Shown one piece after another: positions 1 through 12,581 of a stretch of 64,000 nt of DNA. The notes under the pieces were generated by a model. It searched no databases, was not told the DNA's origin, and was given only the letters and a program-made list of their open reading frames with translations. The position numbers and the translations under genes are program-made. Numbering within the stretch: the stretch's first letter is position 1; every line of letters begins with the position of its first letter. This DNA is from Hyphochytrium catenoides (lineage: Eukaryota; Sar; Hyphochytriomycetes; Hyphochytriales; Hyphochytriaceae), in NCBI GenBank assembly GCA_900088475.1, contig FLMG01001166.1, forward strand, positions 1-64,000. The letters run 5' to 3'.

Positions 1-9
1 TCTCTCTCT

Positions 10-45
<36 letters not shown>

Positions 46-170
46 CTTCTCTCTTTCTCTCTCTCTCGCTCTCTCTCTCGCTCTCTCTCTCGCTCTCTCT
101 CGCTCTCTTTTCTTCCCCTCTCTCTCCCGCTCTTTCTCTCTCTCCCTCTCCCTCTTCGATGCTCATCCTC
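1..170. repeat. CT-rich microsatellite
   Basis: The window opens in an almost pure CT/TCTTC tract that decays into C/T-rich sequence by about position 170. One strand is entirely pyrimidine, as expected of a microsatellite. It lies upstream of the CLU gene, and the stretch 170-770 shows no convincing coding sequence; the short open frames there are pyrimidine-tract artefacts. Confidence 0.9.
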
Positions 171-770
171 TCTTTCTTCTGTCCCCTTCTCTTCCCAAAT
201 GCTGTCATTCAACCTTGAACAGCGGTTCTTAGGTTCCTCCCTGTTGACGTCGTTGCCTATCCTGCTACGTCTCTCGTCCTCCCTCTGCATGGTGAGGCCT
301 AATGCGGGACTCCCATCGCTCCGTGTCGCGTTGCGCTGACAACGCGTCCCCTCTGTCCTGTTTCTTAGGTGAATAGCTGTGGGTTGGGCTTGTCACGTCC
401 CTGTCCAGAGCTCTTCCTTTCAGCCAGAAGACGTCTCTTGTCTCTTTACCCTTTCTCTCTCTCTCTCTCTCCTTCACGCAACTTTCTATGCAGTCCTCTC
501 TGTGTGCTTTTGGCTTCCAGAGAAGCTAGGCAAGTTCAGAGATCAAAAGCGGAGTTTCCTCTTCTGCCTTACTGCCATCATCGAAAGGAAGCGGAAGAGA
601 TAGGCTTCACTCTGACTGGCGGGGCCAGTTGCTCTGTTCCTCGACTGAGTGGGCCTGTCTCCTGGCATGACTAAGTACCTCCCTGTAAGATGAACTTCCT
701 CAGGATCGCTGTGCTTTGAGACTGTTGGCAGCAACGCTGTGAACTCTTGAACAGAAGGGCAGAGAAGGCG

Positions 771-3700
771 ATGGAGAATGGTGGTGGCTACCAATCCTCC
801 TATGAGTTCCTTAAGGAGACGTCCTTGTCGCCCACCGTTAGAAAGGAGAGGCTCTACCCTCCTCCCAGGCCACAGCCTCTCTCAAGCTCTACCGCGCGTC
901 TGCAGTGGCTCAAAGAAGCGGTGGTCCAGGTCTCTCTGGAGGAACTGCAGGAGATAGTACTGAGCTTTGCACTGCAGGTGAGACAGCGGAGCAAAACCAT
1001 ATTCCCTTTCACGTTTACGTCTTCTCTTCTTCTTCTGATAGACACCAAGGGAGACCTGCATGATCTCCCGTCGCCTGCAATGCTTCTAGATCCGTGTTCT
1101 GCGAGTTATGTGGAATAGAGAGAGTAAGAGAGAGAGAGAAGAAGGGAGAGAGATGAAGAAGAAGAGACCCATTGAGCAGTTCACTCACTTGAGAGTTTGC
1201 CTTTCTTCTTATCAACATGATGTGGGCCTTCACTGACGTTACCTTTGCTTTGTTCAGAGTCAAGCCTTTCAGGAATATCTCTCTTTCCGTTTGAGACACA
1301 ATGTCGCGGCTAGTGACTCTCAACAGGCTTTAGAGGAAGGGCAAACCGGAGAAAAAGGAAGAAGTCAACAAGCGCTGCGTTATGCAAACATCTTTTCCAA
1401 TGATCTCATCCTCCGAAGCCCTTTGCAGACAAGCTCCACTTTATCTGCCTCCTCTTCCTCCCTCTCCTCGTTAGACCTCCCTCCGAGAGGTCCGCCTTCT
1501 CTTTCAAAATCTGATTCGGCATTCTCTGTCGGACTTTCTCTTTATTCATCCTCTTCCACTCTTTCATTGGGCTCACCATTATCTCCATTTGAGTTCGACC
1601 AGCCCGCGAGCTCTCCGGCTCTCTTGCGCTCAACCTCACTGCGCCCTCCGTCTTTCAACGAGATCTTCCAGCTCTCCCTTGATAAAATTAGTGACAGCAG
1701 CATCTGGGAAGACCTTAAGGAGTTCGAAACTCTCTCATCTCTTGCCAGAGATTTCTGCTACGCTGCGGTACACTATGGGAAGATTATCATTGCAGAGAGA
1801 AACGTAAGTGTAGAGAGAAAGACCATTCGGCCTTGCACTGAGGAGCTAGGAGGGCTGGCCGGGGGAGAGAAGTACATCAAAAGCGGAATTCTTTTTAAAT
1901 TTGCATCTGCACACAATATTTATGAGGATGACGAGTGTGCGGCTAAGGCGGCTGGGCATGAGTTGAAGGGAGCGATCGGCATCTTCAACACCCAGGAGGT
2001 AAGACTGAGGGCTTGATGGCTTTGTCATTGTTAGTCTGATGTGCCTCATATCTCTCTTCTTTGGTACCTTATTTCTCTCAAGCTCCGCTGAAGTCACGGC
2101 TGTCGCTTTTCTATAACATTTGACGGCTGGGTCGCGCTGTCTTTATAGATAGTCTCCCGTTTCTTTCACTTGTCTGACCTACTCTTCCGATACATGTCTA
2201 CTCTCTTCCATATGCCCTGTGTGCCTCCTTGTCTCTTTGTCTCAGACGTCATAGAGAGAAAAATCGTCTCTTGGACCTTAAGTTCCCCTTCGTCTGTTAT
2301 AAGGATCTCCTTCAAGCTCTTCTATCTCCCTCTCTCACATTGTGCATTCTAGCTAACTCCCTAACTTTCACCCCTATTCCCCCTTGCTTACCCCTCCTTG
2401 CTCTCGCCTATTATTGTCCGCTTTGGTCCACTCGCCTCTCCCATCCGTGGTGTGGCCAGTCTGGCCAAGCCAAGCTGCATTTTCCTCTTCTAATTCTTAT
2501 AGACTACCTAGGCTACCGCCTGGTAGCTATGTCAGTGGTTCCCATCGACAGTATAAACAAGCAAAGTCTCCTCTATGGGAGTCCAGATGCGGGTAAGACA
2601 GTGGTGGCCGATGAGAAAGTACACATGACCATGAAGCACGTTGCTTCTCTCTTAAACCTCAAGCTGCATGTCGCCGGCTCTTCCACGAAGAACTCGCAGT
2701 CTCTATATACCCCGTGTGACATAGAGGTGCATCAGGGAACCGATGGAAGGTTGTACTGCCTTGACTTCGCTCGTCTTTTTCCTCCAGAGCCGCCAAACTC
2801 CGAGGCGAAGATACGGTCTGGACATTTGGTCCGTCTGCTGCGGCCAGAACTAGTCAGAAGGAACTCTGTTCCCCTCTCTTCTGACGCCTTCTCCAACTTC
2901 TCCCTGGTTGATCCTGATGCGAGAGAGCATGAGACAGAGGTCCGCGCTTGCCATTCCGACCTTCTGGGCAGAATAGTGCCATTGTTTGCCGGAAAGCTCA
3001 TTGTTCTCTTTCTGGAGGAGTTGCCCTCCTTCACATTCAGCCAGCTCATCTCTTTGCTCCATGAGGTAAACAACACCTTCTAGACCTTGCGTATTCCAGT
3101 CTCTTGCCTGTGTCCGTGCTTGCCCCGGTTCTCTCCCCCCGCTCTGCAGTTAAATCTGTGCGCTTTCGTAGTTGCTGCTTTGGATTGTATGGCTGACTAC
3201 TTGATGTGCTAATTGCAATAGGAGGGTATCAACATCCGACACTTGGGGCGTGTCAGACACCATCTTGCCCTACTTCTTGAAAAGAGCGATACCTTGGAGG
3301 AAGCTGTCTGCTCTCTTCAGCGGGACATGTTCCACGAAGTCGTAGCGAAGTCTATGGGCAGACTACTTAGACAACAATATGCTCTTCTCAAGAGAGAATC
3401 AGGCATAGGTGACGATAATGAGGTAGACGAGAGGAGAGTGAAGCCTCTCGTTGTGAGGCTACTGAATCTGGCACTGGGCAGCCATCAAGCCTCGCTTCTA
3501 TTTCGACAAAAAATACTGGATGATGTCTTCTCTCGTCTCGGCTCCGGTCTGACAGGAAGAGAGAGAGAAATACTCAGCTCTCTCCTTCAGCAAGGACAGA
3601 GCTATGAGCTCTTCAAGTACCTTCAAGCCTCCAGTGAGATGCTTCTATCGCCTATATGCGATCTAAGGATGAAGACCTACCACGAAACCTTCTTTTCCTC

Positions 3701-6251
3701 TCCTTGTCCCTTCACTGAGGAGGATTTCAGGGATATTACGGGCATTATAGACCATCTCTCTCTCTCTATAGACGAGGATGAGAAGGTAGAAGAGAAAGAG
3801 AAGGTTGACAGGGGCCCCTCTCCTGACGATGTTGACCTACGGAAGCTCGCGCTTAAATATTTCGTCCAACGCTGCACTGGGAGCTCGGACAAGAGCTTCG
3901 AAGACTCCTTCAATGTTAGGCTCTTGCTACCGGTAAGAATATCTTCCTTATGACTACCTTACTGAACCGCCTATCTCTCTTTCCTGTTGCAAGAGGTTTC
4001 CCCTCCTTTGTTGACGTTACTTCCCAGTTCGATCCTCTACCTCTCGCCTTCAAAGGTGCTTGCCTACGGCCTGGCCGTTGGGTCCATTGTTACCTTTCCT
4101 TGCCATTTCCTTGCTACTGTCTTGATCTTCTGCGCTGGTTCGCACTTTGTCTTTGGCTGGTTTATAACACGTCTTTTATACAATCAGACTGGAGGCGAGT
4201 ACCAATATATCATGAAAGCAGTTCGCTGGCTAGATGGGAACATCCATAGACTGAAGGAGGACCTCTGCTTCCTGGTAACAGGGCTTAGGGAGCTCTTACT
4301 AATCGAAGTCTGTGCTCGTTCCATGAAAGGCAATCTCAGACGGCGTTGGAGAGAACAAGTCCAGGAGTTAGAAAGACCTGCGTCTGAACCGTACAGAGCC
4401 ATAGCTCTGGATGCTTTGAACGGCTTCTTCGGTAATAACACGGGGGCGAAGCAGTATAGAGGTGTGACGCTGGTCCTTGACGTCGAGAGCAAGTTCCCGG
4501 AGTGCTTCTCAGTCTCGGAGATGAAGACGGCAGAAGGAGGTACGGAGGGTAATGGCAAGTCTACTTCTAGGTTTTCTCATCCTGAAAGCAGCAGCAGAGG
4601 ACAAGAGAGGACCAATGGACAACATAACGAGAGAGATGGCGGTCGTCCCGGCACCTTCCCTCTCCGCTCCTACATCTCTCTGGGGAAGCTCTTTCGAAGG
4701 GTTCAAAAGCTTTGCGGTCTACAGCTTAGTACTGACTGCGAGGAGGCCATCAGTGCTGACTGTTTCCTTAGAGAAGAACCGTTTGAGGACACGGACATTG
4801 TAAATGTGTCAGAGATTGTGAAGCAAATTCCTCTTCTAGAGTACGCGCAGGGCACAGCTCTTTTCATCAGCGCATTACGAAGAGAGGGCAAAGAGAGGCT
4901 GCAACTGGCAAAGAAAGCCCAGAGGAACTTCCAGAGGGCACTGGCTGTGAATAGTTTGGACTATAAGACGCTCTGCAACTGGGGATACCTCGCAGCGGCT
5001 GTTGAGAAAGACGCTCTGTTGGCAGCCAAGCTTTATAGGAAAGCGCTAGCCATCAAACCTGACCACTCTCGCTCTCTTTACTACTATGGGATCCTCTTCC
5101 ATCGCTCACAGAAGAGGGAAGAAGTCCGTCTCGCGCGATCGTGCATGAAAAAAGCTTCAGAATCTTCTCCCACCAACGCCTCTCTTTTGAAAGACTACGC
5201 TAACATGCTATGGATTCAGTTTGGAGATCTCCATGGAGCAGAAGAGATGTACCAAAAGGCCATAGAAGCTAGTCCTCACCACGCAAAGGCTCTCTTAGGC
5301 TATGGCAACTTCCTTCACAACGCAAGGGCTGGAAGTCCGGACAAGCATGTGGCGGGCTGGTTCTATCTCAAGGCTTATCAGGCAGATTCAAGCTATCTAA
5401 GGGCCGTTAACCAACTGATAGTCTATCTGAGGCAGACCAAAAGCAGTAATCATTCAGCACTCTATTTCGACGTTGCAAGAGTTGCCGCCTCACTTGTCTC
5501 CCAGGCGGCAAGAGAGAATTATCCACAGAGGCTTGGGAGGAATGACAGAGACTTCAAAGGCGTCTGCCGGGCAACCTCTCTCTCTATAGCCAAGGCAGCA
5601 CGTCACGCACAGGCTAGCAAGCAGTTCTCTTTAGCCTCCGAGCTCTTTGAAGCAGTCTCCCTTCAAACCTTCGACCAAAACGAAGCCTTGTTGATCTATA
5701 CCATCCATCTCACAAAGTTTGAGAGGAACTATGAGCGTGCAGAAGCTGTTTATCGGAAGTGCCTGGAGCAGCAAAGACAAGGTAGAGAGAAGAAGGAAAG
5801 CAGCAAAAGCACACTCCCTCGGGACTATGCAGGGTATATTGCTCAGCATTTCAAGGGCAACCTCCATGTGATGGTTGACGTTTTGGACTACCTCGTGACA
5901 AGTAAGAGAGGAAGGCAGGAGCCAGAAGGAGGACGAGACAGCTTTGTGTCTCAAGCAGTGCCGCTGGGGATCAAGATTGTTGGCCTAATTAGACAATGGA
6001 ATAGAGCCAAGCCCCATATGCCAAAGGACGGAGAAGAAGGGGATCCGATGGATGGGGCCGAGAGAGAGAGAGACGGAGAGCCTTCACATAAAGTCTCCAA
6101 ACGTCTTGCCAATGGGTTAGGAAGAGCCTGCGAGCTTCTTAGGTTGTTAACGGAGGACATGGAGACTGTAGCGTATCGAAAGGGACTGGCCGATGAGTTC
6201 TCTCGTGAGGTGGACCTTTGTCGGAAGAAGCTTGATGAAGTGGAGCTATAA
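771..6251 (+). CDS. CLU: CLU (clustered mitochondria) domain protein with C-terminal TPR repeats
   Basis: Five exons, all joined in phase 0: 771-977, 1258-1998, 2475-3065, 3222-3932, 4188-6251 (1437 residues). The CLU domain spans about residues 200-530. Family-typical stretches are KAAGHELKG at the end of exon 2, LIDYLGYRLVAMS at the start of exon 3, YTPCDIEVHQGTDGR and LDFARLFPPEPP in exon 3, and EGINIRHLG at the start of exon 4. Exon 5 carries TPR-like helical repeats at about residues 985-1200. CLU proteins are cytosolic RNA-binding factors that keep mitochondria dispersed and act on mRNAs for mitochondrial proteins. The Ser-rich region of exon 2 before the domain is probably disordered. 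The start ATG at 771 is the first in frame; the exon 3 acceptor could instead be at 2460. Confidence in the family is high, in the exact N-terminus moderate. Confidence 0.85.
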
Positions 6252-6747
6252 GCAGAGATAGAGGAAGCATCAAGGGAAAGAGGAGGTGCAAGGTAGCCCA
6301 CAACTGTGACGTGCTTAAACCCAAATTAGGAGACACTTTTGCTCTTATCTCTCACGCCACGCCCAGAGTATAGGACAATGGGTGAAGAGAGGACTCAGTT
6401 TTGAGCTGTTGACTGGTAGTCGACAGCTAATCTATGTTATTATGTAATATACAGTCTCGGAAGGCTATGATTGCTCTAAATCGTTTGTGGCTTTCAGATG
6501 GACAAGAGAAAGAATTGCCTTGTCGCTTAGTGAACCAAGCGTCAATCATCTCAGAGAGCAAGGCGCCAGCCCCTCTATCTGTGAAGGTGAGCAGAGCGAC
6601 ATCTATGTCTCTTTACCTTCATGGCCAGCAGACGCTCCCCCTGTGGGTGCCTCGCCAGCTCTTGAGATATGGTAGATTGGTAATATGCGCCGCTGTGTAG
6701 AAGGCAAGTGCTTAGACGTACACTGAGGATAGTCCACGCACGGGTCT
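6252..6747. other. intergenic, convergent gene ends
   Basis: This stretch holds the 3' ends of the convergent CLU gene and the HTH/AT-hook gene. I see no further gene, repeat or RNA. Confidence 0.6.
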
Positions 6748-9470
6748 CTAGACATGCGCTATTCTGGCTGTGGAGCTTGTAAGAACACCAAGAGGGCGAG
6801 GAGGAACGAGTGCCTTCAACTCCACCCGGGAAGAGGACATCGCAGCCGTGGTTGAAGAGCCCGTGCCAGGAGTGAGAGAAGAAAGTGCAGAAGAGAACGA
6901 AGACACAGGCGTCGAGGATGTTGCTTTGCCAGTGGGCGAAGGCTTCGTAATGGGGTGGAACGGAGCTATTCTTCTCCAAAACCAAGCGTTCTCTTGATCG
7001 GTAGGGACAACCTTTTCCTTGATAGGAGGTGAAATTGTGCCGTTCTCCAATGGAGCAGAGCGAAGCCCTATTGCGAACGAAAAATTTTTGCCTGCAGAAA
7101 GAGGAGCAGAGTGAAGACGGAATAGGCATCAGCAACGTTGAGCAAGACGTGAAACGGGAGGAGGAAGCATCGCCGTAAGATTATAAAGGGCAAAGCTTAT
7201 GCCAAGCGTGTCGGACTGCTTTCTTCCATGGTCTTCACTCTTCCTCGAGCTCTCGATAGCCCTTGTTTGTATGTTACGCGCAAGCGAATCTTACCTCCCC
7301 AGCCTTCTCTTACTCCTCTTCTGGAAGCTGTCTCATAGAAGTTTGCGACGGTGGGAGCCGTTGGCGTCGTTGCGTCTCCTGCAACAACCTCGGTGCCTAT
7401 GTTTTCCAACTTTTTTGGACAGAGAGAAGGTCGTTGGCATAAATAAGGATCAAGCAAAAGAAAGTCAATAGAGACAGAGAGAGGTTGTGGAAGTTGCAGA
7501 GAGATTGCAGGGAAATGTTAGCGTCTCTTCTTTCCTGATCACCTGGTATCTTCTTCTTCTCTTACCTGCTTCAGAGCTGAGCAAGAAGAGTTAGACTAGC
7601 TTTAGGCAGAGAAGGGGGCAACGAACAGGCTTACCTGATCTCTGTTTCTTCCTAGGGCGGCCTGAGGGAGAACCCTAGAGATCACGGAGGAGCCGGAAGG
7701 AAGACAATCGTTTTAGCCAAAGTGCGGAGGGAGGAGAAATAGATAAAGATCCTTAATGGTCCGCGGATAGCAGAAGGATGGCGTAAGGAGAAAGGGAAAC
7801 AAAGAGGTAATCAAGGAAAGAGGTAATTAGGAGAAAGTGACGCAACAGAATAGCATGAGAGAAGAGCGACTGACCCAGAACAGAATAATCTGATATGTAC
7901 TTTGGAGAGAAGAAAGAGAGAGAGAGAGCGAGAGAGAGAGGAGCCAGAGATGTGGGTGTGCGGGAGATACACATACACACACACAGAGAAGGCAGTAATG
8001 AGCGCAGGGTTCTCTAAATTGGATTGGAGTCCAGGAGTGAATAAGCAATAAGTGTTATCGCCTTCACCTCACCATGGAGGCCTTTGCGGGAGGACTGCTA
8101 CCAGCGGACTTCCCATTCTGAAGTGCCTGAGAGGAGTGAAGGGGTAAAGTCAGTCTACTTTTGAGCATTGTTAGATAATTCTGAAGGATATGCTACGCCC
8201 AAGCGCCCAATGGAATGCCGAATGGATGCGCTAATGCGACGTCCTCTTTAGTATGGCGACCCTCATCCCCGAAGACCCGGTCACTGTCCTCAGCCCTTTC
8301 ACCACTTTTCTGGACTGAATATATCAAAGTTTCTTTGTTTGTCTTGTCTTGCACCGACTCTTTTCCTCTCCGCCGCCTGCGTTTGACATTACCTTCTTTG
8401 CCTTGTGTGGCGTCCAAGAGTCACCTGCCTTTCCCCCTGATATCAAAGGCGCCATTGCCTGGCGACTAGAGATTAGAAGCAAATGTAGCTATGGCCGACG
8501 AGGAGCAAGTAAAGAAAGCGGTACCGAAAGATAATAAAGAAAAGAAAGCAATTCGTGAAGGGGAACGAGTGGGTTGTGTGCAGAAATAGGATAACCCAAA
8601 TAGCCCCTGTAACATCCTGCTAGCAGAGGAGGAATAGGACGCATAAAAAGCCTGACAAGAGTGTTTCGTATAGATGGACCTCGTAAGCACAGCAAGAACT
8701 CCCTGCGTACCTCTTTATTGTGTGGAGAGCGCGGTGGCCGGCCTTGCTTTGCCTTAGCCCGAAACTGTTCTACGTCCAGTGCCTCGTTCAGCCATTCACT
8801 CATCAAGGCGTCAATCCTCCGCACCTGAGAAACAAGAAGACATTACGATCAAAGACAGCGAAGATTGATGCGGATGTCCTATGATTCTAGTAGAAGATTG
8901 TGATAGCACATACATAGAGCGCACGCGGAGAGGGCGGAAAGTGAGGTAGAGAGAGACATGCCGCTAGGTCTAAAGGCGGCGAGAGAAGGTATGAGATGGA
9001 AAGGTACGCAGAAAGAAGTCACAGAGGACACTCAGTGATGTGCCGTGGGAACTGAACGTTAAGAGAGTGGGAGCCAAGAAGGGGATGTACAGGTGCTGAC
9101 GGCATTCCCTCTGGCTAGGAGTACACGAACCCAAAGAGCAAATGGAAGGCAAGAGGCAAAGGCGATAGCTGAGAAACGAGCATAAGGTGGGCAATAGACA
9201 AGCCAGAAGTGCCACTACTCACTGAGAGCCACTGAAGGAGCTCAGTAGCAAGTGGTGGCGGAGCTGATGGTTGAAAGTGGCCGCGGCAGCACACACACAG
9301 AGAAAAGAGAGTTCTACCTGGATTCCGCTGAGGTTGGGTTTGATATTGACCCAGAGAGAATAGGCGGATTTGCTAATGCCGAAGGCGTTGCAGATCGTCG
9401 CTTGATGAATGTCACACTGCTCCATGCGGGCCTTCACTCTCTCCACGAGCTCAACGTTTCGAGCTGCCAT
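6748..9470 (-). CDS. putative DNA-binding protein: helix-turn-helix plus AT-hook, micro-exon gene
   Basis: Seven exons read on the minus strand: 9470-9318, 8824-8711, 8458-8425, 7661-7635, 7576-7566, 7409-7295, 7091-6748. Phases run 0,0,1,1,0,1 and the CDS is 798 nt (265 residues). Residues 6-40 look like a lambda-repressor-type HTH (QATICNAFGISKSAYSLW). They are followed by a second helical segment (RRIDALMSEWLNEAL) and two basic AT-hook-like patches: QGRPPRSP, and GRPRKKQRS, which forms only when exons 3 and 4 are joined. The C-terminal half is rich in Ser, Thr and Pro and probably disordered. The role inferred is a nuclear transcriptional or chromatin factor; I do not recognise the family. 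Exons of 34, 27 and 11 nt are unusually short. The agreement of phases supports the model, but the small exons were placed without transcript data. Confidence 0.6.
7905..7985. repeat. GA- and CA-rich microsatellite inside an intron
   Basis: A purine tract (repeated GAGA) is followed by a short CACACA run. It lies in the long intron between the exons ending at 8425 and starting at 7661 of the HTH/AT-hook gene. Confidence 0.7.
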
Positions 9471-10946
9471 CCTTCCTTAACTTGGGGCCAGATTGGTTGT
9501 TTCTGTCTCTATCTATTTCTCTTTCTTTATCTATGCGCCTCTCTGCCTTGGCTCTTCCTTTTTCTTCTCGCTCCTAACCTCTCGCAGCTCTCGCTGTCCC
9601 CGCGTTCTCTCAGTCAGACCATCTGGCCGTAGGTACGTATGAAGCCTCTTAGAATTTCCCTCTCCTCCAGGCTGCTGCTGGTGCCAGCAACGATACTGAG
9701 ACACGATAATGGGCCTCGTTGTCAGGTAGCTCGCGCCCACTTGCCTCGTGAGCTCTCTCTCAAAGACCAAGCCCTGCCTACTGCCAGTGGAACCCCTTCC
9801 GTCCCTAGCGGTGGAACAGATTCCTGCCCATAGCTGAGAGCACAGAGAACGTCTGCAGACTTCACGGACAATGGTCTGCCTCCTAATAAAAAGCTTGTGA
9901 CCTCCGCGGCATGAGCGGGACGAGGAGAAGATAAGATGATGCAGCTGCTTTGCTTCGTGGAAGAATGAGAATGAGAGCGGGGAAGTCGATGAGATAGAAA
10001 CATTTGCCCAGAAGACGAGACAGAGACGTGAACGAAAGAGAGAGCAGAGGAGCGAGAGAGAAAGAAAGAAAGAGCGAGAGAAGAGAAAGAGAGTGAGAAA
10101 GAGAAAGAGAGCGTGATAGAAAAAAGAGAGAAAGAGAGAGAGACACACACAGGAGCAATATAAGGAGCGGAAGCAAAGACAGAGAGACAGCAGAAAGCGC
10201 AGTAGAGAGATGTGAGGGACGTACATGTACACGAGGTGTTCGTTTCTCGTCATTTCTGGCCGTTAGCGTCCATACAATTGGCTTGGGCTATGAGGGAAGA
10301 AAGAGGAGGGAGGAAGAGAAACGGATCTGTGGAAATCCCTCTCGCTTTCTTGTCTGGTTCTTTGTGGCTCGAGTTCGCGCCTTTCGCCCTAGTGTTTCCG
10401 CTTCTTCTGCCCTTTGAGTGCTCTCGGTCTCAAGCTCTCAATGTGCTCTCACGCTCACGTCCATCATATTGATTGACATTGGCCCCATATCTCCTATCTA
10501 ACACCTTCAGGCAGGAACTGCTTCCAAGCAACTTGCAAGGTTAACGCCGATAACTTTCTCAAAAGATCAGCGACCATCCGAGCTATAGCTACATCTCACC
10601 GCGACCTACTGCCGCGTCAGGGAGCTCTTGAGCACTCTCGTAGTTAGTGCTCAGGTTGCCCGACACAGGCACGTTGGCTTTAGCAATTGTGCTGCTCCTA
10701 CACTGCATCAATATCACCTCATGCAGCTGCATAAGGTGGATCCTGGTTCCTGAGTCTTTCAGTTAGGAGAGTCGGCTGAGACTAGCTCTACCAGCTTTTA
10801 TGTTTTTAAGGAGTAACCTTATTGTCAGGTACTGTCTGTGTGGGGTGTGAGGTCCTTCATCTTTAGGCACCAGTTCTTCTTCCCTTCTTGTTTTCTTCCC
10901 ACACAAGTCGCTAAACCTCCTTTCCAACGCCTTCTTTTTTTGTTAG
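9471..10946. other. intergenic between divergent genes, with polypurine tract
   Basis: About 1.5 kb separate the HTH/AT-hook gene (-) from the PDZ gene (+). Positions 10020-10150 form a GA-rich polypurine tract whose complement yields long low-complexity open frames that are not genes. The first exon of the PDZ gene must lie somewhere here, but I cannot place it. Confidence 0.6.
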
Positions 10947-12581
10947 AGTGCATGTACAGCAGGATAAAGTTTACACGGTACGATGTAAGGGGGAGAAGAC
11001 GATTGCCTGGCTCCTGTCTGAAGTCCGGCGGTCTTATGAGACGGATGGGCTGGGTAAAGGAGAATGGGTTGTGAGCCTGTTCAACATTACTAGGAATCAA
11101 GGTACTGCCCGGGTCCTGTCAGCGCTCCTCTTGCACTTAATTTCATCATTTTGCCCCTTCTCTCACATCGGTGTCACCTTCACCGCTTACCTGCTACTTC
11201 CTTCACGTTCTGGCTTGTCATTTCATTTCAAGGTGATGCTAAAGGGCCTTAGGCATATCATCCCAGGTTCTCCTCTGTTAAGATATAAGTGGGCTTGCCT
11301 CCTTATAGTGTTCTTACGGCATCTCCCAATGTTTTCTCACGAAGCAAACCTTGTTGCCAGCCAGTCCCGCTTGCAGTCTCCGTCACGGGGGATCGCGACA
11401 CAGCGGGCGAGGCTGGGGATAAGGGAAATGACTGAGGATGACTCACAGCGCTCTTGTTTTAAGTTCTACCTTTAGGATCGCCAATACGGAAGAGCATTGC
11501 AGCAAGCGACAGAGTGGAAGCGTACATCGTGAAGCCACCAGATACGGAAGAGGAAAGAGAGAATAGGATGCTTGAACTTGAGAGCAGACGTGCGGAAAGG
11601 CAAAATGATAATTCTACAGCGCCAGGATCCTTGCAAGGGCGATCGGAAGAGGAGAATACGTTTTACTCTCTTCTCCAAGCTTTCTCCAAGCTAGGGGAAA
11701 AACTACCGCCAACAAAGGCCTCACAGGAAGCTGCAGCGAGCAAATACGTTAACTTGCTTCGATCCTACTTCGAGTTTGATCGAGACGGTGGAATTGGCAG
11801 CCAGGCGTCTTCTTCCCGTTCTTTCCGCAGCCGAGACGGAAGTGAGGTGGTAGAAGAGGTGGCAGCAAAGGGGACATTCAGTGATGATGAGTCTGATGGG
11901 TGCACATCACCAGGCTACAGGCGGAAGTTAAATGGGTCCGCCCACCCTACGGCGAGAGCTACCAAGTCCTTAACGTTTCTTGAGGTAAGAACATGGTGGA
12001 TGCTGCTTTTGATGTCGTTTAGTGAGAGTTGGTGCCTACGGCGCGGTCTGTAGAAGGCCGAACACAAGGGAGACGCGCAAGTCCTTCTGGTTGTGACACA
12101 GAGAGGCGGTAGAGACAGAGGGAACATCCGCCAGCTTTCTGTCATTTTCCATTTTTGAGCATCTTGCGCCTGACATATCTCTTGAAAGCCTTCAATAGGA
12201 TTGGTGCTCGAGCCCGAGTTCATGGATACTTTCACGGTAGTCAAAAGATGCAAGCCGAACTCGGAGGCAGGCCGCTACCCGGAGCTGAGAGGACTAGTTG
12301 TTATTTCTGTCAATGGTACGTCGTCCTGTCTGCTTAGCAACACTCCTTACTGTACATAAGTTGCTGCTTTTACTGCCTGCCGTTGCCATCATCTTCAAAT
12401 TAATAACCCTTTGCGCGGCTTTCTCGTTGTCATCAACCTTGTTGCCAATGTCTTTAACACGTGCTTCATCTATCCAGGTCAGGCGGTTGATGGGTTAGGC
12501 TTTGAGGAAACGATGAACCTCCTAAGACAAGCTCCTCGGCCCTTAGAGATCAGCTTTGGCCAGCTGCTGTATCCTGCATAG
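10947..12581 (+). CDS. PDZ-domain protein (5' end incomplete)
   Basis: Exons 10947-11101, 11476-11984, 12189-12315 and 12478-12581 join in phases 1, 0 and 1. The C-terminal PDZ fold is assembled across the last three exons: SIGLVLEP resembles the carboxylate-binding loop, ELRGLVVISVNGQAV the core strand, and FEETMNLLRQ the second helix. It ends at TAG 12579-12581. The first visible exon (KGEKTIAWLLSEV) may be a small beta-grasp-like domain, followed by a charged coiled stretch (EEERENRMLELESRRAERQ) and a Ser/Asp-rich linker. A PDZ domain binds short C-terminal peptides, so an adaptor or scaffold role is inferred. The start codon is in an upstream exon that I could not find. Confidence 0.65.

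Noticed and set aside
265-794. Overlapping short frames on both strands near the left edge
   Set aside because: They arise from C/T-rich sequence, overlap each other in several frames and lack any recognisable domain.
6770-6997. Plus-strand open frame opposite the last exon of the HTH/AT-hook gene
   Set aside because: The minus-strand frame fits the phase of the preceding exons; this is its shadow.
9531-10253. A 240-residue minus-strand open frame, very rich in Leu, Phe and Ser
   Set aside because: It is the translation of a polypurine tract; composition is low complexity and there is no domain or exon partner.
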